Assembly: GCA_944392965.1 (NCBI GenBank)
Contig: CALXYM010000003.1
Span: 124,001-188,000 of the forward strand
Length of the DNA stretch: 64,000 nucleotides
Direction: 5' to 3'
From: an uncultured Spirochaetaceae bacterium
Lineage (GTDB): Bacteria > Spirochaetota > Spirochaetia > Sphaerochaetales > Sphaerochaetaceae
The translations under genes were made by a program, and so were the position numbers. Positions 56,735 through 64,000 of the stretch are shown in pieces. The notes below the pieces were generated by a model. The model searched no databases and had not been told where the DNA came from. It saw only the letters and a list, made by a program, of their open reading frames with translations. Every line of letters starts with the position of its first letter. The first letter of the stretch is position 1.

Positions 56735-56763
56735 TTGACATCCCCCTGAAACTGGACTAAGAA
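56735..56763 (+). promoter_or_regulatory. Promoter of the candidate ncRNA
   Basis: TTGACA (56735-56740, perfect), 17 bp, TAAGAA (56758-56763). The region around it is AT-rich and the start would be near 56770. Confidence 0.45.
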
Positions 56764-56769
56764 TATTAT

Positions 56770-56919
56770 CAAGGAATTAAAGAGGCGTTTATACATTCCT
56801 CTTTAGGAAGGCGCTTCAATTCCGTGCTCTCAAATGCGAAGATTAACTTCGCTCATATCTTACCCTTAAAGGGTACATTGCCTTAAGTGAGAGGAGCAAA
56901 GCCAGCTCCTCTCTTTTTT
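56770..56919 (+). ncRNA. Candidate small RNA with strong terminator
   Basis: About 150 bases. Two competing 5' folds: AAAGAGG (56779-56785) with CCTCTTT (56798-56804), or GGAATT with AATTCC (56773-56778 with 56818-56823) plus GAGGCG with CGCTTC (56782-56787 with 56812-56817). These are followed by hairpins GCGAAG/CTTCGC (56836-56852) and ACCCT/AGGGT (56862-56874). The 3' end is a nine-bp terminator GAGAGGAGC/GCTCCTCTC (56889-56913) and six T's. No ORF of note. Not recognised as 6S, SRP or any known family. Confidence 0.5.
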
Positions 56920-57378
56920 ATGCACATGGTGTTTCTTTTCATAATGACAGAATCAGGTTAACTTAACATGTTTTCATCCGTTAATGTTATTAAAAATAGG
57001 GTAGGTTGGGCTTTTATCGATTTATTATATATCACGTAAATTAATTATATTTGAAATATATTTTACTTTATACTATTTATTTTCTCAAATTAATAAAATA
57101 GATATATTGTAAACTATTACAATTAATAAATTATACTAATCTAATAAAATAATTAATACATTAAATATTACATATATTTTAATAATTCACTATTTTAATT
57201 AATATAAGATTATAAAGAGTTCAAAACTATAATTATCCTAATATTATATTTAATATGAGCTATTAATATTATCAGTATATTAATAGCTATGGTTTAAAAT
57301 TTACTCCGTAATTCTCAATCTAGAAGAATTGTATATAATAGATATTCTGTCAACTCCAGTATTATTTTCCCTGAAGAG
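56920..57378. other. Gene-free stretch with an extreme AT-rich island
   Basis: The part from about 57030 to 57300 is close to 90% A+T, against roughly 57% around it, with no open frame over 60 codons. It contains a perfect 12-bp inverted repeat AGCTATTAATAT/ATATTAATAGCT (57258-57269 with 57277-57288) next to the phosphatase gene end. No DnaA-box cluster was seen, so an origin is not supported. Confidence 0.6.
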
Positions 57379-57810
57379 TTAATCGATGGATAAGATAATA
57401 GTGAGTGCTTCAAGAATATCAACATAGGTAGCATCGAAATTATCAGTGAACCATGGGTCTGCAATATCCCTGGTAAGCATTGGATGTATATTGCTAAAAT
57501 CCTCTCCTTGGAACATTCTCTCTATATTATACCTGTTATTCCTATCCATATAGTAGATTTCATCGAAATTGAGAAGATCATCTCTCGTAATCTGCCTTGA
57601 ACGATGTCTGATGACAGGAATTCCTTCTCGAGAGAGCTTATTCACAGCAGGTGGATACATCGTAGAGCCTATCTCTTCACGGCTTGTAGCAGCACTGTCT
57701 ATATAGAAATCATCAGTCCTTCCGGCCTTGTTTATCATGTACTGTGCCATGGATTGAGCCATCTGAGAGCGGCATATATTCCCATGACATACGAAAAGAA
57801 TTCTTCTCAT
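57379..57810 (-). CDS. Low-molecular-weight protein-tyrosine-phosphatase family protein
   Basis: 143 residues. The phosphate loop CHGNICRS places the nucleophile at Cys8 and Arg14, and the general acid is Asp118 in DIADPWF, which fits the LMW-PTP fold (arsenate-reductase relatives lack this DP). Substrate unknown. An ATG further upstream gives 14 extra residues, but the one at 57810 begins the canonical MRRILFVCHGN and has a promoter exactly placed for a leaderless start. Alone on the minus strand. Confidence 0.85.
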   Translation of the reverse strand: MRRILFVCHGNICRSQMAQSMAQYMINKAGRTDDFYIDSAATSREEIGSTMYPPAVNKLSREGIPVIRHRSRQITRDDLLNFDEIYYMDRNNRYNIERMFQGEDFSNIHPMLTRDIADPWFTDNFDATYVDILEALTIILSID

Positions 57811-57816
57811 ATTGAT

Positions 57817-57845
57817 ATTATCGAAAGATTTTTTCTTCTTTTCAA
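57817..57845 (-). promoter_or_regulatory. Promoter of the phosphatase gene (leaderless)
   Basis: Minus strand: TTGAAA (57840-57845), 17 bp, GATAAT (57817-57822), then six bases to the ATG at 57810. No Shine-Dalgarno sequence. Confidence 0.5.
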
Positions 57846-58003
57846 TAGCCAAGAAGATACTTATCCCCTCCCCTATCAGGATTTATTTCTGTATGTTTCA
57901 GCTTTAAGTACACGATTCTGTCCTTATATACAGAAACATTATTTTATGTGTTTTATTTATGTTTAAACTTTAATCTTAAATAAATACAGGTTAGGATTAT
58001 CCT

Positions 58004-58414
58004 ATGCAACCAGTCAAAGTATCTCTGAAATTAATTCTATCCTTATTCTTACTTATTATCTTGTCCTCCTGTTATTTTACATGGGGAGAGGTAGACGAGA
58101 TTGAAATTCCGGTCTGGCTTCAGGGGGATTGGAGTGTAAAAGAACCTACTGGAGAGGAAGCAGGTTATTTTATTTGTATGATTACAGAGAAATCCATCGT
58201 ATTTATATCTCGTAATGGAGATCAATTTGATTTAATTGATGATGTCATTAATACATCTGGATATGATGAGGCTATGGAGGATAAATATTTATTAAATTAT
58301 TACATTGATAATATCTTCACAACATCTGAATTTGAGAAAAGGAATGGAAATCATGTCTTTTTCTACTTAGATAATTCAAATCGAAATTCCTATTATATCC
58401 TAGAGAGAACCTGA
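58004..58414 (+). CDS. Small lipoprotein of unknown function
   Basis: 136 residues. N-terminal signal with lipobox ILSSC (Cys about 23), then an acidic domain with no recognised motif (WLQGDWSVKEPTGEEAGY resembles the start of lipocalin-like lipoproteins, but this is only resemblance). A weak AGGA lies seven bases before the ATG. Single gene, upstream of mazG. Confidence 0.6.
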   Translation: MQPVKVSLKLILSLFLLIILSSCYFTWGEVDEIEIPVWLQGDWSVKEPTGEEAGYFICMITEKSIVFISRNGDQFDLIDDVINTSGYDEAMEDKYLLNYYIDNIFTTSEFEKRNGNHVFFYLDNSNRNSYYILERT

Positions 58415-58422
58415 CAAGTTTA

Positions 58423-58451
58423 TTGTTCAATATAATTTAAAGTGCTATCTT
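58423..58451 (+). promoter_or_regulatory. Promoter of mazG
   Basis: TTGTTC (58423-58428), 17 bp, TG-C-TATCTT (58446-58451), six bases to the ATG. A perfect TATAAT at 58431-58436 is an alternative that would leave a leader of about 15 bases; either way no Shine-Dalgarno sequence. Confidence 0.45.
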
Positions 58452-58457
58452 TTTCAC

Positions 58458-59282
58458 ATGATTAAATATGAACTTAAAAAAGCTGACAACCTTGAAGATG
58501 GCTGTAGAAACCTATATGAAATAGTAAGTCTTTTACGAAGCCCCGAGGGCTGCCCCTGGGACAGGGTACAGACGAATAAGAGTGCAACAGAGAGTCTTAT
58601 AGATGAGGCATATGAATATCTTGACGGAGCGATAAAGAACGATGTCCCTTCCATGAGAGAAGAGATCGGTGACGTGCTTATAAACGTATTCATGAATCTT
58701 TACATCAATGAGGAAAACGGAGATTTCAAACCGGAGGATGCCCTTAATGAGGTCTGTGAAAAACTTCTGAGACGACATCCACACGTATTTGGAGATCTTC
58801 ATACAAAGAATGATAAGGAAGCACTCTCACTTTGGAACAGCGTAAAAGAGAATATAGAGGGAAAAAAGACAAGGGAGGATGATTTCTTTGAGCATATTCC
58901 ATCCTCTATTCCCCCTCTTGAAGAGGCGTATGAGATACAGAAGAAACTAAAGAAGGTCGGCTTTGACTGGGAGGATGTAGAAGGAGTACTGGGTAAGGTC
59001 AAAGAGGAACTTGAAGAGGTTGAAGAAGCTATTGAGGAAAAGGACGATGATCACATAGAGGAAGAGATCGGAGATCTCTTATTCGCAGTCGTCAACCTTG
59101 CACGCTTTCTAAAGATAAGACCTAATACTGCGATGATGAGAGCAAATAAGAAGGTAAGAAGTAGATTCCAACAGCTTTTTGATATCTGCAAGGAAAAGAA
59201 AATCCCTCTCGATAAAGAACACGTGAAAGAAATGAACGACGTATGGGAGGCTGTCAAGGAGAGAGAGCATTCAGCGATCTGA
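58458..59282 (+). CDS. mazG: Nucleoside triphosphate pyrophosphohydrolase MazG
   Basis: 274 residues, the size of E. coli MazG, with two tandem domains. Each has the metal-binding pattern of paired Glu and Asp: SLIDEAYEYLDG...REEIGDVLINV (about 37-70) and VKEELEEVEEA...EEEIGDLLFAV (about 180-213). It begins with LLRSPEGCPWDRVQT, the hallmark of the first domain. It clears abnormal or excess NTPs. Converges on the TPR lipoprotein gene with a 29-base overlap. Confidence 0.93.
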   Translation: MIKYELKKADNLEDGCRNLYEIVSLLRSPEGCPWDRVQTNKSATESLIDEAYEYLDGAIKNDVPSMREEIGDVLINVFMNLYINEENGDFKPEDALNEVCEKLLRRHPHVFGDLHTKNDKEALSLWNSVKENIEGKKTREDDFFEHIPSSIPPLEEAYEIQKKLKKVGFDWEDVEGVLGKVKEELEEVEEAIEEKDDDHIEEEIGDLLFAVVNLARFLKIRPNTAMMRANKKVRSRFQQLFDICKEKKIPLDKEHVKEMNDVWEAVKEREHSAI

Positions 59283-60057
59283 AACGGATATCCGCCTGTA
59301 CAGGATATTCTTTTGACGCGAATCTCCAGTATTCAGAAGCCTCATCCCTCCGTCCAAGGGAGAGCATCAGATCACCGATGAGAAGGGCATATGCAGGATC
59401 ATCTGCATAACCATAGCTGACCAGATTCAAGAGCATCTGACCTTCTCTCCTGCTGATAAGAAGAGGAATAGCCTCCCTCATCAGTCTTGTGAAATTACCA
59501 GTAAGGCCAGAGTCTTCATACAGCGTTTCAAGAGAAGATACTATCCTGTCAGAAGAGGCTTCTGCACGAATGTTCATGAGAGCAAGATCAAATGCGGATA
59601 ATCCCGGGGTGATAGCATAATAGAATCTGTCAGCCCTATCCTCATTCCCTGTTTTAAGAAGTGCATGGTAGTAAGGAAGATAGTCCACCCTGTTGAGTCT
59701 GCCGGCATTCGAAAGGATGTCTCCTGCATAAAGAGCCTTTTCTGGGTCTCCTGTCGTACGGAGAAGAATCTCAGCTGCACTGTAGTAATGCACATCATCC
59801 TCGTCAAAAATAAGAAGATGGAAATAAGATCCCTGCTCAGCATTCCTCGTTTTACCAAGACGATAATAGGAAAGCGTCCTGTAAAAAAGAGCATCGCTAT
59901 CAAGAGATGAGGAGAGGATATCATCAGCATCTCTTATCACACTGTTATAGTCACCGGAATCAAAGCTTTCCTGTACCGTATTATTATTTTCGTCATTGGC
60001 ACAGGATAAAAGAAAAACAAAAAGGAGAACGGTTAAAAAAGATAATCTAACCCTCAT
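59254..60057 (-). CDS. TPR-repeat lipoprotein
   Basis: 267 residues. Lipobox LLSC (Cys about 19), then a helical, TPR-like chain (SGDYNSVIRDADDILSSS, ALFYRTLSYYRLGKTRNAE, ALYAGDILSNAGRL, LIGDLMLSLGRRDEASEYW). Probably a periplasmic or outer-membrane scaffold. The ATG at 60057 is chosen; the one six bases before it lies too close to AGGAGG. Starts just after rnpB on the same strand. Confidence 0.7.
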   Translation of the reverse strand: MRVRLSFLTVLLFVFLLSCANDENNNTVQESFDSGDYNSVIRDADDILSSSLDSDALFYRTLSYYRLGKTRNAEQGSYFHLLIFDEDDVHYYSAAEILLRTTGDPEKALYAGDILSNAGRLNRVDYLPYYHALLKTGNEDRADRFYYAITPGLSAFDLALMNIRAEASSDRIVSSLETLYEDSGLTGNFTRLMREAIPLLISRREGQMLLNLVSYGYADDPAYALLIGDLMLSLGRRDEASEYWRFASKEYPVQADIRFRSLNALSP

Positions 60058-60079
60058 AACCATTCTCCTCCTATGATAA

Positions 60080-60404
60080 AATCAGGGGCCCGATAAGCCG
60101 AGTTCTGTTTATGTAATCATCTATCTCGGACCATGGTTGCCCATGGCCTCTAGCGGTCTACCCGCAACTATAGGCGGACAACCCAGTTGCTGCTTGACCT
60201 TGCACCTGACGAGGTTTACCATGCCACGCCTGTCACCAGTCGTGCGGTGGTCTCTTACACCACCCTTTCACCCTTACCTTTTACGGCGGTCTACTCTCTG
60301 TTGCACTATCTGTAGCATTACTGCTCCTGGCCGTTAGCCAGCGTCATGTCCTGTGGTGCCCGGACTTTCCTCTAACCTGTAGCGATTACTTCGGATCCCT
60401 GATA
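60080..60404 (-). ncRNA. rnpB: RNase P RNA (class A)
   Basis: On the minus strand the conserved core is readable: GAGGAAAGTCCGGGC (P4 5' half), the AGAGACCACC and CTAACGGCC region, GGTGCAAGGTCAAG, the CAGAACTCGGCTTATC 3' signature (P4 3' half), and P1 formed by ATCAGGG (60403-60397) with CCCTGAT (60087-60081). About 325 nt. Ends are estimated from P1. It begins five bases after the zinc-ribbon gene stop. Confidence 0.9.
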
Positions 60405-60408
60405 GTTT

Positions 60409-61281
60409 TTAGAAGTCCTCAAACTCCTCATCCATACCCATGGATTCATCGTAGTTGTCACTTTCAGAAGATACGCTCTCTTCCTGGCTGACACTCTTGC
60501 CTTCACCTTTCTGGCTTTCGAGCTGTTCGAAAGTATAGGATCTTTCGACATCCTCATCAAGTGTCTCCTTATAAATGATTCTTGAACAATATGGGCAGTA
60601 CTCAATTTCGCCCTTCTCACTTTTAAGTTCAAGGTCGATAACGAACTGCACAGGAAGAATCAGATCGCATCCTGTACATACTTGTCCATATACAGGAACG
60701 ATGCCGAATCCATCCTTCTTCTTCACGATATTGGAGAATTTCTCGTATAAATCATCAGATATCTTATCACCTTTGATCGCCTCACATTCAGCATCGAGTG
60801 TGGAAATCTCATCAGTGATGCCTGCTATCTCGCTGTCAACCTTGCTCTTTTCCTCTCTCACCTTCTCTTCGAGGGTATCTAGCTCACTCTTCTGGGCCTC
60901 CAGCTCAGTCCTGACTCTTTCAAGCTCATTTGTTTTACTGTCCCTCAACTTAAGGAATGACTGCTCACTGATCCTTGCCTCTTCAAGCTGTTTTGTAAGA
61001 GCCTCAAACTCCCTCTGGGTATTGATGAACTCCATCTGCTTCTCATACTCGCTCCTTTTATTAAAGGCATCATCGTATCTGATTGCTAGGCTCTTCTGTT
61101 CATTCTGAAGGCTTTCGTAGAAATCGGAAAGATTCTGGTATTTCTCTCTGGCGGAAGCAAGAAGAGTCTCCTCTGCCTTCAAGTTGGCAGGAATAGACTT
61201 GATCTTATCCTCTAAGATGAACTTCTTCTGCAAAATCACCTGCAGTTTCTTTAAACAATCAAGCTTTTCGTTTCTTGACAT
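60409..61281 (-). CDS. Coiled-coil protein with C-terminal zinc ribbon (CdsZ-like)
   Basis: 290 residues. A long coiled coil (about 5-180) followed by a C4 zinc ribbon: VCTGCDLILP (about 203-212) and YCPYCSRIIY (about 233-242). The family (zf-RING_7, YbiR/CT398-like) is poorly known; members in Chlamydia are linked to sigma-54 and secretion. An acidic tail ends it. In spirochaetes it commonly follows rpoD. AAGGAG lies 12 bases before the ATG, a long spacing. rnpB follows. Confidence 0.8.
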   Translation of the reverse strand: MSRNEKLDCLKKLQVILQKKFILEDKIKSIPANLKAEETLLASAREKYQNLSDFYESLQNEQKSLAIRYDDAFNKRSEYEKQMEFINTQREFEALTKQLEEARISEQSFLKLRDSKTNELERVRTELEAQKSELDTLEEKVREEKSKVDSEIAGITDEISTLDAECEAIKGDKISDDLYEKFSNIVKKKDGFGIVPVYGQVCTGCDLILPVQFVIDLELKSEKGEIEYCPYCSRIIYKETLDEDVERSYTFEQLESQKGEGKSVSQEESVSSESDNYDESMGMDEEFEDF

Positions 61282-61335
61282 AAAACAACACTTCTCCTTG
61301 GACTATCTGATAATAACTACTTTCTCTACTTTTTT

Positions 61336-63771
61336 CTACTCGTTCCAATCTTTAAGTTTCTTGCTTCTGGTTGGGAACCGTAATCGTCTCAGGGCTTTTG
61401 CCTCAATCTGCCTGATTCTCTCTCTTGTAACGTCGAAATAAAGTCCGACCTCCTCAAGGGTGAGAGCATAACCATCATCAAGGCCGAACCTCATCCTGAG
61501 AACCTCCTGCTCCCTCTCTGGAAGCTCACTTAAGAGTTCCTTGATCTTATCCTGCAGGAGTACAAATGCAGTCTGGTTAGCAGGATTCTCAGCATCCTTA
61601 TCCTCGATGAAATCAGAAAGAACGCTGTCCTCCTCCTCTCCGACAGGAGTCTCAAGACTTATAGGCTCACGTGCAACACTCTTGACATTCTTGACCTTGC
61701 TCTCCGGCCAGTTAAGATGCTCCGCAATCTCCTTATCGGTAGGCTCTCTTCCATAAAGCTGCATGAGAACCCTGGATTCTCTCACAACCTTATTGATCTG
61801 CTCAATCATATGCACAGGAACCCTGATAGTCCTGGCCTGATCACTTATGCTCCTGGTTATCGCCTGACGGATCCACCATGTGGCATAGGTACTGAACTTA
61901 TAACCCTTTTTATATTCAAACTTCTCCACGGCTTTTATAAGTCCGATGTTTCCTTCCTGAACAAGATCAAAGAACTGCAAACCTCTGTTCGTATATTTCT
62001 TTGCGATGGAGACAACAAGTCTGAGGTTAGCCTTTATGAGACGGTCCTTCGCACTCTTGAGAATCCTCTGTCCATATTCAATGTTCTTAACAGATTCCAG
62101 GATGTCCTCTATGCGGCATTCGAAATCATTTTCGATGTTTCTCAGCTCTTTCTCCGTAAGCTGCAGATCCTTAATCTCTTCCTTGATCTGGTCGGAGGTA
62201 AGCCCAAGCTCAGCCTCGATGGCACTCGCCTTGCTCCTTGTAGCAAGATCCCTTCCCAGCTGTCTTAGCTCCTTCATATTGGATATCATGAGCCTTCTTG
62301 AGCTCTCAGCCCTTTTCATAATACAGGAATTGATCTTGTTTTTAGCCTCGATGAAAATATTTGTAAGTTCATCAATCTCCTCCTGCTGGAGGGTTATATT
62401 CGTCACCCAGTTTTCAACAGGAATATAGATTCCACTCTTAAGAGCCTCAAGATCCTTATTTGCATCATGAAATCTCTTTGCAAGACTTTGCTCTTTCGTG
62501 CTGTATTCTTCCTTGATTTTCTTATGAAGCTTCGCCCTCTCCTTATCAAGATCGGCTTTCTTGAGGTCCGGATGCTCACTTTCAAACTGGCTCTCAAGCT
62601 CTTCTACTTCCTTGTTTATCTGGATATTGAGCTCATCCTCTTCTTTTCTGAGCTTCTTTATCTGAGCCTCTAAATTAGTTTTTAAACTGCTCTTGGTCTT
62701 TTCTCTGCAGTAGCTGATCCATGCCTCACGGGAAGGGAAGTTCTCCCTCTTCTTTCCTTTAAAGATCTTCGCACTCTCATCAGGATAACCACCAAGCTTG
62801 TTAAGAAGGGTTTCTCTGAGAGAAATAAGCTCCTCATTCTGCTCGTTATCCTCCCCTGCAAGAATACTCTTCGCTTTCAGTTCATTATATTCCTTTATCT
62901 GCTTTGCAGTATCTTTGCCAAGTGCTTCCTTGTAATTTGCATTATATCTCTTCTGCACAGAGAGAAACTCTTTCAAATCCTCTGTTGAGAGTGGATCCTC
63001 ACCATCTTCCTCGATCTTGGTCTGCATGTGCTTTATGACCTTGGTGAAGAATGATATTAGGATACCGCTCTCCCTTATCACGGAATTAACGATATTGGCA
63101 CCCCTTTCCATCTGCATAGCAAGCTCTACCTCCTGCTCTCCGGAAAGGAGACTCTCATTACCAATTTCCTTCAGATAGAGTCTTATAGGATCATCAATCG
63201 TTGTCTCGATTTTTGATGAGGAATGGCTCTTATGCTCTACACCCTGCTCGCTGAAATTAGAGATATCGATGAACCTCTCTCCTACGCTGTCAGAGTCGTC
63301 ATCCGTACCCTTCCATTCGTTTATACCAGGCTCCTCGCTCTCCTCATCAGAGAGATCTTCCTCCTCATCATCCTCATCTTTTCTCTCTTCTTCTGTACCT
63401 TCCTCTTCGTCCTCATCCTCATCGATATCATCTTCATCTTCTGAGGATACGAGAAGAACATCATCCCCGTCGTCAGAGGAAATGAAATCATCACCCTCCG
63501 CATCGAGATCCTCATCCGCGGCAAGATCATCGTTGAAATCCCCCTCTTCCATGTCCTCTGGGCTGGGCATATCAAAACTTTCATCCCCGTCCTCACTGTA
63601 TGTGACACCATCGGCCTGCAGGGCATTGATAACCTCATCTATATCCGCAATAGGAGCCTTATAGCTCTTAATCGCAGAGACAATGTCCTCGAATGTGACA
63701 ATCCCGTTATCCGTATTAAGCTGGATTAATGATTGATAAAATGGTTGATTCTTGAAATCTTCCTGTCCCAT
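61336..63771 (-). CDS. rpoD: Primary sigma factor RpoD with long acidic and coiled-coil inserts
   Basis: 811 residues (E. coli 613). Region 1.1 at about 1-55, an acidic stretch of about 100 residues (60-165), region 1.2 from about 193 ([12 protein letters not shown]), a non-conserved region with a long charged helix (about 330-450), and regions 2 ([36 protein letters not shown]), 3 and 4 (the C-terminal [18 protein letters not shown] helix-turn-helix). Recognises TTGACA/TATAAT promoters like those seen across this window. Sits directly after dnaG with a five-base gap. Confidence 0.95.
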   Translation of the reverse strand: MGQEDFKNQPFYQSLIQLNTDNGIVTFEDIVSAIKSYKAPIADIDEVINALQADGVTYSEDGDESFDMPSPEDMEEGDFNDDLAADEDLDAEGDDFISSDDGDDVLLVSSEDEDDIDEDEDEEEGTEEERKDEDDEEEDLSDEESEEPGINEWKGTDDDSDSVGERFIDISNFSEQGVEHKSHSSSKIETTIDDPIRLYLKEIGNESLLSGEQEVELAMQMERGANIVNSVIRESGILISFFTKVIKHMQTKIEEDGEDPLSTEDLKEFLSVQKRYNANYKEALGKDTAKQIKEYNELKAKSILAGEDNEQNEELISLRETLLNKLGGYPDESAKIFKGKKRENFPSREAWISYCREKTKSSLKTNLEAQIKKLRKEEDELNIQINKEVEELESQFESEHPDLKKADLDKERAKLHKKIKEEYSTKEQSLAKRFHDANKDLEALKSGIYIPVENWVTNITLQQEEIDELTNIFIEAKNKINSCIMKRAESSRRLMISNMKELRQLGRDLATRSKASAIEAELGLTSDQIKEEIKDLQLTEKELRNIENDFECRIEDILESVKNIEYGQRILKSAKDRLIKANLRLVVSIAKKYTNRGLQFFDLVQEGNIGLIKAVEKFEYKKGYKFSTYATWWIRQAITRSISDQARTIRVPVHMIEQINKVVRESRVLMQLYGREPTDKEIAEHLNWPESKVKNVKSVAREPISLETPVGEEEDSVLSDFIEDKDAENPANQTAFVLLQDKIKELLSELPEREQEVLRMRFGLDDGYALTLEEVGLYFDVTRERIRQIEAKALRRLRFPTRSKKLKDWNE

Positions 63772-63776
63772 TAAAA

Positions 63777-64000
63777 CTACTTTTCCTCGCTACTGTACAA
63801 CCGGTTTTTCAATAAGGAAATATCCTTATCGTAATCTTTCTTCTTCTCAAGAAGGGCCATCATGTCAGATGGATCAATCTGGGAAGAGAGTAACTTAATC
63901 TGTGAATTGAGTGCCGTTCTTTTCTCTTCAAGCCCTCTCAGCTCGATTCTATCTACGATTTCATCCAGTACGTCTATGCAGTCCTTGCTGAACTCATCAA
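63777..64000 (-). CDS. dnaG: DNA primase, C-terminal part (5' end outside window)
   Basis: The minus-strand frame ends at TAG 63779-63777, and the visible 74 codons read as the helical C-terminal domain that binds DnaB ([35 protein letters not shown]). The dnaG-rpoD order supports this; the primase catalytic core lies beyond the window. Confidence 0.75.
   Translation of the reverse strand, partial: DEFSKDCIDVLDEIVDRIELRGLEEKRTALNSQIKLLSSQIDPSDMMALLEKKKDYDKDISLLKNRLYSSEEK

Noticed and set aside
56920-57378. Replication origin in the AT-rich island
   Set aside because: No DnaA-box cluster, and none of the genes usually near oriC (dnaA, dnaN, gyrB) is in view.
60137-60337. 66-codon frame within the RNase P RNA region
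   Set aside because: Lies in the conserved RNA core on the opposite strand.
63269-63664. 131-codon Ser-rich frame on the plus strand
   Set aside because: Mirror image of the Glu/Asp-rich block in rpoD.

Overview
The window is a gene-dense, roughly 43% GC piece of chromosome from a diderm bacterium, most likely a spirochaete (Treponema/Sphaerochaeta-like). Three things point there: a giant GreA with about 750 extra N-terminal residues, the order tamB-bamA-mutS, and the order dnaG-rpoD-zinc-ribbon gene. Lineage is inferred from layout and protein resemblance only; no 16S gene is present. No tRNA, rRNA, CRISPR array, prophage or intact insertion sequence was seen.

Layout. 1-5.3 kb is accessory: the end of a methionine aminopeptidase gene, a phosphoribosyltransferase, an archaeal-type AAA ATPase, a GtrA-like protein, and exported, lipo- and outer-membrane proteins. 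5.4-8.3 kb: folD-miaB-sir2. 8.3-12.0 kb: the trans-translation pair ssrA (tmRNA) and smpB, with a second AAA ATPase gene lodged between them behind a 33-bp-periodic repeat, then a membrane SUMF1-like protein. 12.1-15.8 kb: lepB-hemW, converging on putP. 15.9-20.5 kb: yebC-ruvC-ruvA-ruvB-queA, converging on tmk. 20.5-30.3 kb: tamB-bamA-mutS (outer-membrane assembly plus mismatch repair). 30.3-44.8 kb: a long run of co-directional genes, rimP-nusA-infB-rbfA-truB-ribF-rpsO-pnp-dut-lptF-lptG-tgt-murJ, mostly overlapping by a few bases. The giant greA converges on it from the other strand. 47.8-56.2 kb: rpe-dtd-recA-scpA-scpB-rluB-cmk-rpsA, a TPR protein and a lipoprotein. 56.2-57.4 kb is a 1.17-kb gene-free region with two candidate structured RNAs and an extreme AT-rich island. 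57.4-60.1 kb: a low-molecular-weight phosphatase, a lipoprotein, mazG and a TPR lipoprotein. 60.1-64 kb, minus strand: dnaG-rpoD-zinc-ribbon gene-rnpB (RNase P RNA).

Functionally this is mostly the translation, RNA and recombination core. Points worth a second look are regulatory: (i) repeated examples of a promoter placed so that transcription would start at or next to the ATG, with no Shine-Dalgarno sequence (the divergent SUMF1-like/lepB pair, the phosphatase, mazG, rpe, scpA, folD), which suggests leaderless mRNAs; (ii) terminator-like hairpins inside leaders (greA, rimP, putP); (iii) a probable ncRNA at 56.77-56.92 kb with its own promoter and a strong terminator; (iv) the repeats in front of the ATPase gene between ssrA and smpB.
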